Shown: piece after piece, positions 49,294-60,194 of the stretch
Numbering within the stretch: the first letter of the stretch is position 1
How the letters are laid out: the number at the start of each line of letters is the position of its first letter
Translations under genes and position numbers: made by a program
Assembly: GCA_001899715.1 (NCBI GenBank)
Contig: MKWI01000009.1
Span: 62,001-126,000 of the forward strand
Source: Sphingobium sp. 66-54
GTDB lineage: Bacteria > Pseudomonadota > Alphaproteobacteria > Sphingomonadales > Sphingomonadaceae
DNA: 64,000 bases
Direction: 5' to 3'
The notes under the pieces: model-generated
What the model was told of the DNA's origin: nothing
Seen by the model: only the letters and a program-made list of their open reading frames with translations
Database searches by the model: none

Positions 49294-50085
49294 TCAGAAG
49301 CCCGTAAAGGCCGGCGCCAGATCGAACATCAGCGCCAGGAAGCCGTAGCTGCTCGCGAGGACCAGCAGCGCGCCCGCCGCGGTCACGATCCACTCGGCCG
49401 GCAGGCGGCGGACCAGCCAGGCGCCGATCGGCGCGCCGATGATGCCGCCGATCAGCAGGCCCGCCACGATCGCGCTGAAGCTCTGCCAGCCCAGCGTGCC
49501 GATGAAGCCGGCGGCAATCGTGACCGTCACGAAAAATTCCGAGGCATTGACCGTGCCGACGATCCGGCGCGGCTCGCCGCCTTGTGCCAGAAGGTTGGCG
49601 GTGACGACCGGCCCCCAGCCGCCTCCGCCCGAACCGTCGAGGATGCCGCCGACCAGCCCGAGGCTGCCGACGAACTTGAGGTCGCGATAGGTCTGCGGTC
49701 GGCGCACGCCGCGCCACAGCAGATAGATGCCGACCGCGCCGAGATAGGTCAGCACCACCGGCCGCGCGACGGCGACGGGGAGATTGGCGAGGATGAAGAC
49801 GCCGATCAGCCCGCCGACGATGCCGGGGACGACGAGGCGCCGGAACAGCCGCCAGTCGACATTGCGGTGCAAGGCGTGACTGAGCCCCGATATGCCGCTG
49901 GTGAAGCTCTCCGCCGCGTGGATCGCCGCCGAGGCCGAGGCCGGCGGCAAGCCGAGCAGGAGGAGGAACGCGGTTCCCACCACGCCGAAGGCCATGCCGA
50001 GCGCGCTGTCGATAAGCTGGGCGGTGAAGCCGATGACGATGAAGGGCAGCAGCGCCCAGAGCGACAGGTCCGCGCCAAGGCTCAT
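49294..50085 (-). CDS. TauE/SafE-family sulfite/anion exporter
   Basis: A 263-residue, ~8-helix membrane protein. Family motifs are LPFIVIGFTAQLIDSALGMA, SAAIHAAESFTSGISGLSHA, GSLGLVGGILDGSGGGGWGP and IGGIIGAPIGAWLVRRLP, in two repeated halves. TauE/SafE proteins export sulfite, sulfolactate or related anions. A close paralogue is at 62972-63745. ATG 50085. In the sequence as given, the reading frame of the upstream ATP-grasp gene runs right through this gene in another frame. Confidence 0.88.
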   Translation of the reverse strand: MSLGADLSLWALLPFIVIGFTAQLIDSALGMAFGVVGTAFLLLLGLPPASASAAIHAAESFTSGISGLSHALHRNVDWRLFRRLVVPGIVGGLIGVFILANLPVAVARPVVLTYLGAVGIYLLWRGVRRPQTYRDLKFVGSLGLVGGILDGSGGGGWGPVVTANLLAQGGEPRRIVGTVNASEFFVTVTIAAGFIGTLGWQSFSAIVAGLLIGGIIGAPIGAWLVRRLPAEWIVTAAGALLVLASSYGFLALMFDLAPAFTGF

Positions 50086-51460
50086 CGCGCCGCCGTCCGA
50101 TCCCTGGGGGGAGCCTGCGCCTGCCGGTGAGGAGAAAGGCGGCCGGAAAGCACAAGGCGATCAGCGACAGGGCACCGGCGAACACGGGGCCGGCGCCGGC
50201 CAGCCACGGCAGGATCCCCGCCCAGATCGAGACCGCGAGCAGGGTCAGCAGGATCTGCTCCTGCTCGATGTCGCGGCTGATGGATAGCGGAACGCCCTGG
50301 GCATCGGCCCGCAGATGCTCCAGCCGGCTGGCGACGAGACTATGCTCCTTGACCCGGTCGAACGGCGCCAGCGAGGCGAGGAGCGCGGCCATGCCGGCGC
50401 CGAGCAGCCGCACGCCCACGGCGCGCGCGAAGATCCGCCGGCCGCCGAGGCGGTCGCTGATCGCGCGCAGGCGGAGCCGGCCGCCAAAGACCAGGTCGAT
50501 CAGCGCCTCGCCCGACACCGCCGCGATCGGGCGCGCCCGCGTCTCCTGACTGGCCTCGATCCAGTCGAACACCGCGTTCGGCACGTCCACGCCGCACGCC
50601 CGCTCCAGACCCTGGAAGCCGGGCGCCGAATTGGCCTCACAGATCCGATAGCCGTCCGCGTCGAACAATATGTCGATCCCCGCGACCTCCAGGCCCAGCA
50701 CATCGGCCGCGCGGGCCGCCATTTCCGCCATTTCGCCGGTCGGCGTGTAGGCGACGCCCACCCCGCCCAGCGAGACGTTGGACTTGAAATGCCCCGGCGG
50801 CGCGCGGCGTTCCATCGCCGCCACGACCCGCCCGCCGATCACCAGCACCCGCACGTCGCGGCCGTGGCTGGAGCGGACATAATGCTGGAACAGGAAATCG
50901 GCCTTGGCCTCCGCGCTCGCCAGCAGCCCGGCGAGGTCCTCGAACTGGCGGCGATCCTCGCATTTCAGCACGCCGGTGCCGCGCGTCCCGCGCAGCGTCT
51001 TGACGATGACGGGGAAGCCGAGCTCGCCCTCGATCACGTCCGCGTCGATCGGGAATTTGCCGAGCATCGTCGCGGGAATGGGCAGGCCAGCCCGCGCCAG
51101 CCGCTGCATCGTGTGCAGCTTGTCGGCGACAAGGTCGATCGCCTCGGGGCCGTTGATGAGCCGCACGCCGCGCCGCTCGAAATGGCGCAGCACGGCGAGC
51201 GTGAAATAGTCCGTCTCGGCCCCGGTCCGGCACAGGATGAAATCCGGCCGGTCGAGCGATCGCCCCTCATAATGGGCCGACCAATCCTCCAGCGGCGCCG
51301 CGACGATATCGAAATGGTCCGGCCTCAAGATATGCAGATCGAGCCCGCGTGCGGCGGCGGCTTCCTGAAAGCGCAGGATTTCCGGCACCTCCGGCAGCGC
51401 CGGATCGAGATCCCGGTGAAAGAATATCCAGCCGCGCAACAGCCTTTCCTCAGCCCGCAT
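50083..51460 (-). CDS. RimK-like ATP-grasp ligase with C-terminal membrane region, probably frameshifted near its end
   Basis: Residues ~1-300 are an ATP-grasp ligase: DKLHTMQRLARAGLPIPATM, FPVIVKTLRGTRGTGVLKCE (ATP site), VRVLVIGGRVVAAMERRA, GIDILFDADGYRICEANSAP (metal site). This layout is that of RimK-type alpha-L-glutamate or tetrahydromethanopterin-type ligases. A following ~160 residues end in two hydrophobic segments (LLTLLAVSIWAGILPWL, LSLIALCFPAAFLL). As sequenced the frame does not stop but continues through the whole TauE gene to 49133. One extra G in the run 50106-50111 would place a TGA overlapping the TauE ATG, so I give that end. ATG 51460. Confidence 0.7.
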
Positions 51461-51745
51461 CCATCGCCGGCATCATGCTGGCGAAACGAAAGGGCGCGGG
51501 GATTATGGAGGATTTGGCCGGGCCATGCCAGCCGGGCCGGATCGGGACCGCGCCGGGCTCGGCGGAGAGGCTGTTCCGGCATCGGCAAGCCGCGCGTCCC
51601 ACGAGCCGGATCGGGGGATATGGAACCCACGCCGGGTCGGCCTTTCTCGCTTGCACCCTCAACAGATCCTGAACCGGGGCAAAGGAACGCTTGTTTGGTC
51701 CTGATCGGCCAAAGGCGCACAGTGCGGCCGCAAGGAGATGTAAAA

Positions 51746-52384
<639 letters not shown>

Positions 52385-52393
52385 TCCCGCTTG

Positions 52394-52422
52394 CCGGACG
52401 GGCGGAAACCCCGCCCGTCCGG
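52394..52422 (+). terminator. Hairpin terminator after the peroxiredoxin gene
   Basis: Perfect 12-bp stem CCGGACGGGCGG / CCGCCCGTCCGG with a 5-nt loop, ten bases after the stop codon. No U-tract follows, as often in GC-rich alphaproteobacteria. Confidence 0.6.
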
Positions 52423-52584
52423 CGCGCATGGCGCAGCCGCCACGCCAGCATCCGTTATTCGGAACAACGGCGGCCCCTCCTCCTCCCGGCGCCAGCCCCA
52501 ACCAGTGCTTCTCTCCCGGCGGTACAATCGCTAGGGTCCACCCCACCATGCCCTCGCGGTTTTGAAGGACCCCAGGAACAGCCC

Positions 52585-53808
52585 ATGGCGCGCGCGGATC
52601 GGTCGATCACAATCCTGCTCCTGTCCGGGCTGTTCGCGGCCGTCGCGGTCTTTTTCCTCACGCGCAGTTGGGAGGCGACCGCGATCAGCGCGCTCGCCGG
52701 GCTGTTCGCCGCCGCATTGCTCTACGATGCGATCGAGCGGCGCATCGCGCTTGCCATCACCCGGCCACCGCCCCCGGCGGCCGGCGGCGCCAGCAGCGAT
52801 GAGCTGACGACCCTGCTGGAGGCGCTGCTTCACCCCTGCCTCATCGTCCATCGCGGCCGGGTCGAGCGCTGCAACCGCGCCGCGCTCGACCTGCTCGGCA
52901 ATCACATCACCGGGCAGGACGTGCGGCTGGCGCTGCGCCAGCCCGCCGCCATCGACCTGCTCGCCCAGCCCGGCGGCGCGCGCGAGCCGGCGCGCATCGC
53001 CATCGCCGGGCTCGGCATGGCGGAGCAGAGTTGGGATCTCGACATCCAGCCGCTGGAGGGGGGGCGCAACCTTGTCCTGCTCATCGACCAGAGCGGACGG
53101 CAGGCGACCGAGCAGATGCGCGTCGATTTCGTCGCCAACGCCAGCCATGAGCTGCGCACGCCGCTGGCCGGCATATTGGGCTTCGTCGAGACGCTGCGCG
53201 ATCCGCTCGCCGGCGGCGACCAGGCGACGCGCGAGCGCTTCCTCGCGATCATGGAGGGCGAGGCGAAGCGGATGCAGCGGCTGGTCGACGACCTCATGTC
53301 GCTCTCGCGCATCGAGGCGGACCGCTACCGCGCACCCGACCAGCCCGTCGCGGTAGCGGCGCTGGCCGAGGAGGTGGTCAGCGTGTTCCGCCAGAGCCAG
53401 AATGCGCAGGGGCGCGCCATCGTCATCCAGATCGAGCCGGACGTGTCGACCGTGCGCGGCGACCGGGCGCAACTCAGCCAACTCCTGCACAATCTCGTCA
53501 GCAACGCGCTCAAATATGGCGCGCCGGGCACCGAGATCACCGTCGCGGCCCGGCGAATCGACGACGGCATGACCGAGCTGTCCGTCACCGACCGGGGTGA
53601 CGGCATCGCCCCCCAGCACCTCCCGCGCCTTACCGAGCGCTTCTATCGCGTCGATTCGAGCCGCAGCCGGGCGATGGGCGGCACCGGCCTCGGCCTCGCC
53701 ATCGTCAAGCACATCGTCCAGCGCCACGGCGGCACGCTGCATCTGGAGAGCAAGGTCGGCGAGGGTACGACGGTGCGCGTGGCGCTGCCGAATTTCGACG
53801 GCCGCTAA
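52585..53808 (+). CDS. phoR: Phosphate-regulon sensor histidine kinase PhoR
   Basis: A 407-residue membrane kinase: two N-terminal hydrophobic segments (~8-26, 32-47), a PAS-like linker (~75-170), then DHp with H188 (VANASHELRTPLAGILGF) and the HATPase core (LLHNLVSNALKYGAPG N-box, VTDRGDGIAPQHLPRLTERF G1, GGTGLGLAIVKHIVQRHGG G2). With PhoB (59317-60012) and PhoU it controls phosphate uptake. First gene of the phoR-pst-phoU-phoB cluster. Confidence 0.94.
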   Translation: MARADRSITILLLSGLFAAVAVFFLTRSWEATAISALAGLFAAALLYDAIERRIALAITRPPPPAAGGASSDELTTLLEALLHPCLIVHRGRVERCNRAALDLLGNHITGQDVRLALRQPAAIDLLAQPGGAREPARIAIAGLGMAEQSWDLDIQPLEGGRNLVLLIDQSGRQATEQMRVDFVANASHELRTPLAGILGFVETLRDPLAGGDQATRERFLAIMEGEAKRMQRLVDDLMSLSRIEADRYRAPDQPVAVAALAEEVVSVFRQSQNAQGRAIVIQIEPDVSTVRGDRAQLSQLLHNLVSNALKYGAPGTEITVAARRIDDGMTELSVTDRGDGIAPQHLPRLTERFYRVDSSRSRAMGGTGLGLAIVKHIVQRHGGTLHLESKVGEGTTVRVALPNFDGR

Positions 53809-53836
53809 GGCGCGTCCGCTTCGGATTGAACCATGT

Positions 53837-53860
53837 TGTGCTTCTGCGAAAGCAGGAGCA
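53837..53860. repeat. Partial hairpin repeat copy 5
   Basis: TTGTGCTTCTGCGAAAGCAGG: one arm-pair of the repeat family, lacking the distal arm. Lies between phoR and pstS. Confidence 0.5.
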
Positions 53861-53931
53861 CTCCCATTTCATGCGGCGAACGCGTTCACGCGACCGAGCG
53901 CGAACGCCCTTTTCGGCATCGACCGGAGGCA

Positions 53932-53960
53932 TTGTCACAAAAGCGAAACAGAAACGTCAC
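53932..53960 (+). promoter_or_regulatory. Pho box upstream of pstS
   Basis: Three PhoB-like 7-mers at 11-bp steps: TTGTCAC (53932), GCGAAAC (53943, weak) and ACGTCAC (53954), separated by 4-bp AAAA and AGAA spacers, 68 bp before the pstS ATG and reading toward it. Confidence 0.7.
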
Positions 53961-54027
53961 ATTGGGGCGATGCACCGGCCCTACGGACGAGCCGGATCAG
54001 ACGCATATCGCCTCAGGAGACATTTGC

Positions 54028-55074
54028 ATGCGTTACGCATTTTTCGCGGCGGCATCCCTGCTCGCCCTCGCCGGCTGCCAGAATCAGGCGGGCGGCGGCG
54101 CAGGCGCGGCGCGCGACCAGATCCGCGCGGTGGGCTCGTCCACCGTCTATCCCTTCGCGCAGGCCGCAGTGGAACTGTTCACCCAGGCCAACCCCGGCAT
54201 GAAGGCGCCGATCATCGAATCGACAGGCACCGGCGCGGGCATGAAGCTGTTCTGCGACGGTGTCGGCGCGCAGTATCCGGATATCGCCAACGCCTCGCGC
54301 CGCATCAAGAAGAGCGAATTCGAAGCGTGCCAGAAGAACGGCGTCAAGGAGGTGATGGAGGTCCAGATCGGCGTGGACGGGCTCGCCTTCGCCGAATCGA
54401 TCAAGGGCCCCGGCCTCCAGCTCACCACCAGACAGGTCTATGAGGCGCTCGCCGCCAACCCCTATGGCAAGGGGCCGAACAAGGCCAAAAGCTGGGCCGA
54501 CGTCGACCCCTCGCTGCCCCGGATCGCCATCTCCGTCTTCGGTCCGCCGTCCACCTCCGGCACGCGCGATTCGCTCGCCGAGCTGGTGCTGACCAAGGGC
54601 TGCGAGAGCGATCCCGCGATGCAGGCACTCAAGGACAGCGACGAGGCGAAGCACAAGCAGCTCTGCACCCAGATCCGCGAGGATGGCGCCTATGTCGACG
54701 CGGGCGAGAACGACAATCTCATCGTCCAGAAGCTGACCACCAACCCCGATGCGATCGGCGTGTTCGGCTTCTCCTATCTCGATGCCAACCGCGACAAGCT
54801 GAAGGACGTACCGCTCAACGGTGTCGAGGCGACCTACCAGACCGTGGCCGGCGGCACCTATCCCGGCGCGCGGCCGCTCTATATCTACGTCAAGAAGGCG
54901 CATCTCGCCGCCGTCCCCGGCCTCAAAGCCTATGTCGAGGCGTTCGCCGCCAACTGGGGGCCGGACGGGGCCCTCGCCCGGCGCGGCATGGTCACGGCGC
55001 CCGAGGACGTGCGCAAAACCAATGCCGATGCCGTCACCAACCTCACCGCGCTGACCGGCGACGGCCTCAAGTGA
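54028..55074 (+). CDS. pstS: Phosphate ABC transporter substrate-binding lipoprotein PstS
   Basis: A 348-residue phosphate-binding protein. The leader MRYAFFAAASLLALAGC has a lipobox with C17. Phosphate-binding loops are visible in RAVGSSTVYPFAQAAVELF, STGTGAGMKLFCDGVG and FGPPSTSGTRDSLAELVL. ATG 54028 after aggag. It delivers phosphate to PstCA in the periplasm and is preceded by a Pho box. Confidence 0.95.
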   Translation: MRYAFFAAASLLALAGCQNQAGGGAGAARDQIRAVGSSTVYPFAQAAVELFTQANPGMKAPIIESTGTGAGMKLFCDGVGAQYPDIANASRRIKKSEFEACQKNGVKEVMEVQIGVDGLAFAESIKGPGLQLTTRQVYEALAANPYGKGPNKAKSWADVDPSLPRIAISVFGPPSTSGTRDSLAELVLTKGCESDPAMQALKDSDEAKHKQLCTQIREDGAYVDAGENDNLIVQKLTTNPDAIGVFGFSYLDANRDKLKDVPLNGVEATYQTVAGGTYPGARPLYIYVKKAHLAAVPGLKAYVEAFAANWGPDGALARRGMVTAPEDVRKTNADAVTNLTALTGDGLK

Positions 55075-55108
55075 GCGACGCGGCGATGCCACAGCGGGAG
55101 CGCGGGCG

Positions 55109-56491
55109 ATGAGCGGCACGATGACCCTGTTCGTCGTCGTCGCGCTCGGGGCGATCGGCTGGATCGTCGCCCGCGCCCGCGCCACGCGGATGCAGGCCGA
55201 GGCGGGCCGGCTCGCGACCAACAGCCTGCCCTCGCAGCACGGCTGGTATGTCGCGCTGTGGACGGCGCTGCCGGCGCTGGTCTTCCTCGCCGTGTGGGCG
55301 AACGTGACGCCCGCGCTGGTGCTCGATTCTGTGCTGCAAGCCCCCGCCGCGCAGGCGCTACCGGCGGATGGCTTCACCCGCAGCGCCATTCTCGGCGAGG
55401 CGCGCGCCATCGCCAGCGGCGCACAAGCCGCCGCGTTCAACCCGCAGTCCATGACGCTGGTCGAGCCGTTCCGCGACGCCGCCCGGCATTATGGCGGCAT
55501 GGGCGCGCTGCTCGCGGTGATCCTCGCCTTCGCCGGCGGCGCCTATGCGCTCTCGCGCGTGCGCCCCGCCTTCACCGCGCGCCGCCGCATCGAAAAGCTG
55601 GTGATGTGGCTGCTGCTCGGCGCCTCGCTGATCGCCATCGTCACCACGGCGGGCATCGTCGGCTCGCTGCTGTTCGAATCCATGCGTTTCTTCTCGATGG
55701 TCAACCCGCTCGATTTCCTGACCGGCCTCAAATGGAGCCCGCAATCGGCCGCGATGGGCTACGGCAATGAGGATGCGTTCGGGGCCGTGCCGCTGTTCTG
55801 GGGCACCATCTTCATCGGCGCGATCATCGCCATGGTCGTCGCCATCCCGCTCGGGCTGATGAGCGCGGTCTATCTCACCCAATATGCCCGGCCGCAGGTC
55901 CGCAAATGGATGAAACCCACGCTGGAGGTGCTCGCCGGCGTGCCGACCGTGGTCTACGGCTATTTCGCCGCGCTCACCGTCGCGCCCGCCCTGCGCTCCT
56001 TCGCGGCGGCCGTGGGCATCCCCGGCGCCTCGTCGGAAAGCGCGCTGGCCGCCGGCCTCGTCATGGGCGTGATGATTATCCCCTTCGTCTCCTCCATGGC
56101 GGATGACAGCATCGCCGCGGTGCCGCAGGCCATGCGGGACGGCAGCCTCGCCATGGGCGCCACCACCAGCGAGACGATCCGGCGCGTGCTGATCCCCGCC
56201 GCATTGCCCGGCGTCGTCGGTGGCGTGCTGCTTGCCGTCAGCCGCGCCATCGGCGAGACGATGATCGTGGTGATGGCGGCAGGCCTCGCCGCCAACCTCA
56301 CCCTCAACCCCTTCGCCAGCGTGACCACCGTCACCACCCAGATGGTCCAGCTTTTGACCGGCGATCAGGAGTTCGACAGCGCCAAGACGCTCGCCGCCTT
56401 CGCGCTCGGCCTCGTGCTGTTCGTGGTGACGCTGCTGCTCAACATCGTCGCCCTGCGCGTCGTGAAGAAATATCGGGAGGCCTACGAATGA
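55109..56491 (+). CDS. pstC: Phosphate ABC transporter permease PstC
   Basis: A 460-residue permease, longer than E. coli PstC (319) because of an N-terminal extension with extra hydrophobic segments (MTLFVVVALGAIGWIV, YVALWTALPALVFLA). The core has LFWGTIFIGAIIAMVVAIPL and the EAA loop MRDGSLAMGATTSETIRRVL, ending LNIVALRVVKKYREAYE. Its stop overlaps pstA (ATGA). Confidence 0.94.
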   Translation: MSGTMTLFVVVALGAIGWIVARARATRMQAEAGRLATNSLPSQHGWYVALWTALPALVFLAVWANVTPALVLDSVLQAPAAQALPADGFTRSAILGEARAIASGAQAAAFNPQSMTLVEPFRDAARHYGGMGALLAVILAFAGGAYALSRVRPAFTARRRIEKLVMWLLLGASLIAIVTTAGIVGSLLFESMRFFSMVNPLDFLTGLKWSPQSAAMGYGNEDAFGAVPLFWGTIFIGAIIAMVVAIPLGLMSAVYLTQYARPQVRKWMKPTLEVLAGVPTVVYGYFAALTVAPALRSFAAAVGIPGASSESALAAGLVMGVMIIPFVSSMADDSIAAVPQAMRDGSLAMGATTSETIRRVLIPAALPGVVGGVLLAVSRAIGETMIVVMAAGLAANLTLNPFASVTTVTTQMVQLLTGDQEFDSAKTLAAFALGLVLFVVTLLLNIVALRVVKKYREAYE

Positions 56492-57798
56492 CCGGCCAAG
56501 CCGCCCTCACCCCGCACGGGGCCACGCCCGGCGCCGCGCCCGCGCCGCGTATCGCCGCGCCGACCGACTGGCGCGGGGAGGCCATGCGCCGCCGCATCGC
56601 CCGCCGTTACGCCGCCGAGCGCCGCTTCAGGCTGATGGGGCTGGCCGCCGTGCTGCTCTCCGCCGGTTTCCTCGCCTTCCTGCTCGTTACCATGGTCGGC
56701 AACGGCGCGCGCGGCTTCACGCGGACGCAGATCGCCCTGCCGATCGACTTCCAGCGCAGCGCGATCCTGATCGACCCGGCGCTGCTCACCGGCGGCAATG
56801 CCGAGCAGGCGCTGGCGGGCGCCAACCTCCCCGCCGTCATCGACAAGGCAGCGGAGACCGCCTTCGGAGAGAACGGCGCCCGCATGATCTCGCCGGCCGC
56901 GCAGACGGCGGTGCGCAAGGCGATCATCGCCGATCCCGCGATCCTGACCGGCACCGCGACCATCACCGTCCCGGCGTCGGAGGGCATCGACGTCGCCGCC
57001 AAGGGCCAGGGCAGCGCGGCAAACGAGGCGGCGGTCGCGCGGCTCCAGCAGGCCGGCGCGCTCTCTACCGGCCTCAACCTGCGCTTCCTCACCGCCAGCG
57101 ACGGCACGGACCCGACGCTGGTCGGCATCTGGGGTGCGCTCAAGGGCTCGCTGCTCACCATGGCGGTGACGCTGGCGCTGAGCTTCCCGGTGGGCGTGTT
57201 CGCCGCGCTCTATCTGGAGGAATATGCCCCGCGCAACCGCTGGACGGACCTGATCGAGGTGTCGATCAACAACCTCGCCGCCGTGCCGTCGATCATCTTC
57301 GGCCTGCTCGGCCTCGCCATCTTCCTCAACCTCATGCACCTGCCGCGCTCGGCGCCGCTGGTCGGCGGCATGACGCTGGCGCTGATGACCATGCCGGTCA
57401 TCGTCATCGCCGGGCGCAACGCCATCAAGGCGGTGCCGCCCTCGATCCGCGACGCCGCGCTCGGCATCGGCGCCTCGCCCGTGCAGGTGGTGTTCCACCA
57501 TGTCCTGCCGCTCGCCCTGCCCGGCATCCTCACCGGCACGATCATCGGCATGGCCCGCGCGCTCGGCGAGACGGCGCCGCTGCTGATGATCGGCATGCGC
57601 GCCTTCGTCGCCTCGCCGCCGCACGGCGTCATGGACCCGGCGAGCGTGCTGCCGGTGCAGATCTTCCTCTGGTCGGACGAGGTCGGGCACGGCTTCATCG
57701 AAAAGACCTCCGCGGCGATCATCGTGCTGCTGGCCTTCCTGCTGACGATGAACAGCATCGCCATCTACCTGCGCAACAAGTTCGAAAAGAAGTGGTGA
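56488..57798 (+). CDS. pstA: Phosphate ABC transporter permease PstA
   Basis: A 436-residue permease with a long N-terminal extension and periplasmic insert (~85-200) relative to E. coli PstA (296 aa), a form common in alphaproteobacteria. Core features: LLTMAVTLALSFPVGVFAAL, VPSIIFGLLGLAIFLNLM and the EAA motif IRDAALGIGASPVQVVFHHV. Pairs with PstC to form the channel. Confidence 0.94.
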   Translation: MTGQAALTPHGATPGAAPAPRIAAPTDWRGEAMRRRIARRYAAERRFRLMGLAAVLLSAGFLAFLLVTMVGNGARGFTRTQIALPIDFQRSAILIDPALLTGGNAEQALAGANLPAVIDKAAETAFGENGARMISPAAQTAVRKAIIADPAILTGTATITVPASEGIDVAAKGQGSAANEAAVARLQQAGALSTGLNLRFLTASDGTDPTLVGIWGALKGSLLTMAVTLALSFPVGVFAALYLEEYAPRNRWTDLIEVSINNLAAVPSIIFGLLGLAIFLNLMHLPRSAPLVGGMTLALMTMPVIVIAGRNAIKAVPPSIRDAALGIGASPVQVVFHHVLPLALPGILTGTIIGMARALGETAPLLMIGMRAFVASPPHGVMDPASVLPVQIFLWSDEVGHGFIEKTSAAIIVLLAFLLTMNSIAIYLRNKFEKKW

Positions 57799-57807
57799 CG
57801 ACACCCC

Positions 57808-58587
<780 letters not shown>

Positions 58588-58610
58588 GGCAGGACGACAG
58601 GAACCCGATC

Positions 58611-59312
58611 ATGCAGGAACATACCGTCAAGGCGTTCGACGACGAACTCAACGCCCTGCGCGCGACCATCGCCGAGATGGGCGGCCTGACCGAGACCGCC
58701 ATCGACAACGCCATCAAGGCGCTCAGCACGCACAATCTGGCGCTGGCCCGCGAGGTGGTCGCCGGCGACGAGCGGATCGACGAGCTGGATGCGCAGATCG
58801 AACGGCTGGTGGTGCAGACCATCGCGCTGCGCGCGCCGATGGCGCACGACCTGCGTGAGATCATCGCCGTGCTCAAGATTTCCGGCACGGTCGAGCGCAT
58901 GGCCGATTACGCCAAGAACATCGCCAAGCGTGTGGAGACCGTCACCTCCTCGCCGATCCACCTGGAGCCCATCTCGCTGCTACCCGCCATGGCGCAGATC
59001 GTGCGCGAGATGGTCAAGGCCGCGCTCGACGCCTTCGCCGCGCGCGACGCCAAGGCAGCCCTCGCCGTGATCGAGCGCGACCGGGCAGTGGATGATTTCT
59101 ACAACAGCATCTTCCGCACCATGGTCACCTTCATGATGGAAAATCAGAAGATGATCTCGGAGAGCGCGCATATCCTGTTCATCGCCAAGAATCTGGAGCG
59201 CATCGGCGACCATGCGACCAACATGGCCGAGATGATCCATTATGTCGTCACCGGCGCCAAGCCGCCCGAGCGGGAGAAGGGCACGATGATCGAAACCGGA
59301 CTGGAGGACTGA
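58611..59312 (+). CDS. phoU: Phosphate-signalling protein PhoU
   Basis: A 233-residue all-helical protein with two PhoU repeats; each carries the metal-binding ExxxD-type motif (VERMADYAKNIAKRVE and LERIGDHATNMAEMIHY). It connects the Pst transporter to PhoR and keeps the kinase inactive in phosphate excess. ATG 58611 after acaggaac. Confidence 0.95.
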   Translation: MQEHTVKAFDDELNALRATIAEMGGLTETAIDNAIKALSTHNLALAREVVAGDERIDELDAQIERLVVQTIALRAPMAHDLREIIAVLKISGTVERMADYAKNIAKRVETVTSSPIHLEPISLLPAMAQIVREMVKAALDAFAARDAKAALAVIERDRAVDDFYNSIFRTMVTFMMENQKMISESAHILFIAKNLERIGDHATNMAEMIHYVVTGAKPPEREKGTMIETGLED

Positions 59313-59316
59313 CCGT

Positions 59317-60012
59317 ATGGCTCGGGCACGCATGCTGCTGGTCGAGGACGATGCGGCGCTGGCCGAATTGCTGACCTGGCATTTCCAGCGCGAGGATTTC
59401 GAGGTCGTCCCCACGCCGGACGGCGAGGAGGCCCTGATCCTCGCGCAGGAGCAGACGCCGGACATCGTGCTGCTCGACTGGATGGTGGAGAATCTCTCCG
59501 GCATCGAGGTCTGCCGCCGCCTGCGCCGCATGAACGAGACGGCCAACGTGCCGATCATCATGCTCACCGCGCGCGGCGAGGAGGAGGACCGGGTGCGGGG
59601 GCTGGAGACCGGCGCGGACGATTACGTGACCAAGCCCTTCTCCCCCCGCGAGCTGATCGCGCGCGTCAACGCCGTGCTGCGCCGCGTCCGGCCGGCGCTG
59701 GCCGGCGAGGTGCTGACCTTCGGCGATCTGGAGATGGACACGGTCGCCCACAAGGTGCGGCGCGGCGGCGAACTGATCGCGCTCGGCCCCACCGAGTTCC
59801 GCCTGCTCCGCCACCTGCTGGAGCATCCCGGCTGGGTCTTCTCGCGCGAGCGGCTGCTGGACAGCGTCTGGGGGCAGGATAGCGACATCGAGCTACGCAC
59901 GGTGGACGTCCACATCCGCCGGCTGCGCAAGGCGATCAACGCCGGCGGCCGCCCGGACATCATCCGCACCGTCCGCTCGGCCGGTTACTCGCTGGACGCC
60001 GACGCGGGGTAG
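59317..60012 (+). CDS. phoB: Phosphate-regulon response regulator PhoB
   Basis: A 231-residue OmpR/PhoB-type regulator. Receiver domain with acidic pocket VEDD (~9-12), phospho-acceptor D54 (IVLLDWMVENL), T/S and K switch residues (IIMLTARGEE, YVTKPFSPRE); DNA-binding winged helix with LGPTEFRLLRHLLEHPG and ELRTVDVHIRRLRKAINAGG. It binds the Pho boxes found at 39690, 53932 and 61583. Starts 4 bp after phoU. Confidence 0.96.
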   Translation: MARARMLLVEDDAALAELLTWHFQREDFEVVPTPDGEEALILAQEQTPDIVLLDWMVENLSGIEVCRRLRRMNETANVPIIMLTARGEEEDRVRGLETGADDYVTKPFSPRELIARVNAVLRRVRPALAGEVLTFGDLEMDTVAHKVRRGGELIALGPTEFRLLRHLLEHPGWVFSRERLLDSVWGQDSDIELRTVDVHIRRLRKAINAGGRPDIIRTVRSAGYSLDADAG

Positions 60013-60070
60013 AAGGCGGAAGTCCCGCCAGCCCGGAGCGCTCCAGAACCTGCTCCCATTAGCACCACCT

Positions 60071-60149
60071 TGTGCTCCTGCGCAGGCAGGAGCCCAGGGC
60101 GGCGAGGAGCTGCGGCTGGGCCCTGGGCCCCTGCCTGCGCAGGAGCACA
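60071..60149. repeat. Intergenic hairpin repeat copy 6
   Basis: TGTGCTCCTGCGCAGGCAGG and the distal CCTGCCTGCGCAGGAGCACA arm. Between convergent phoB and porin genes, where it probably ends both transcripts. Confidence 0.78.
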
Positions 60150-60194
60150 TACGGTCCTAATCATCCGCGCCCCGCGCCTCTTCCCCCCGCCCGC

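Noticed and set aside
47854-50130. 758-aa open frame on the + strand
   Set aside because: Antisense to the aldehyde dehydrogenase and TauE genes with no domain signal.
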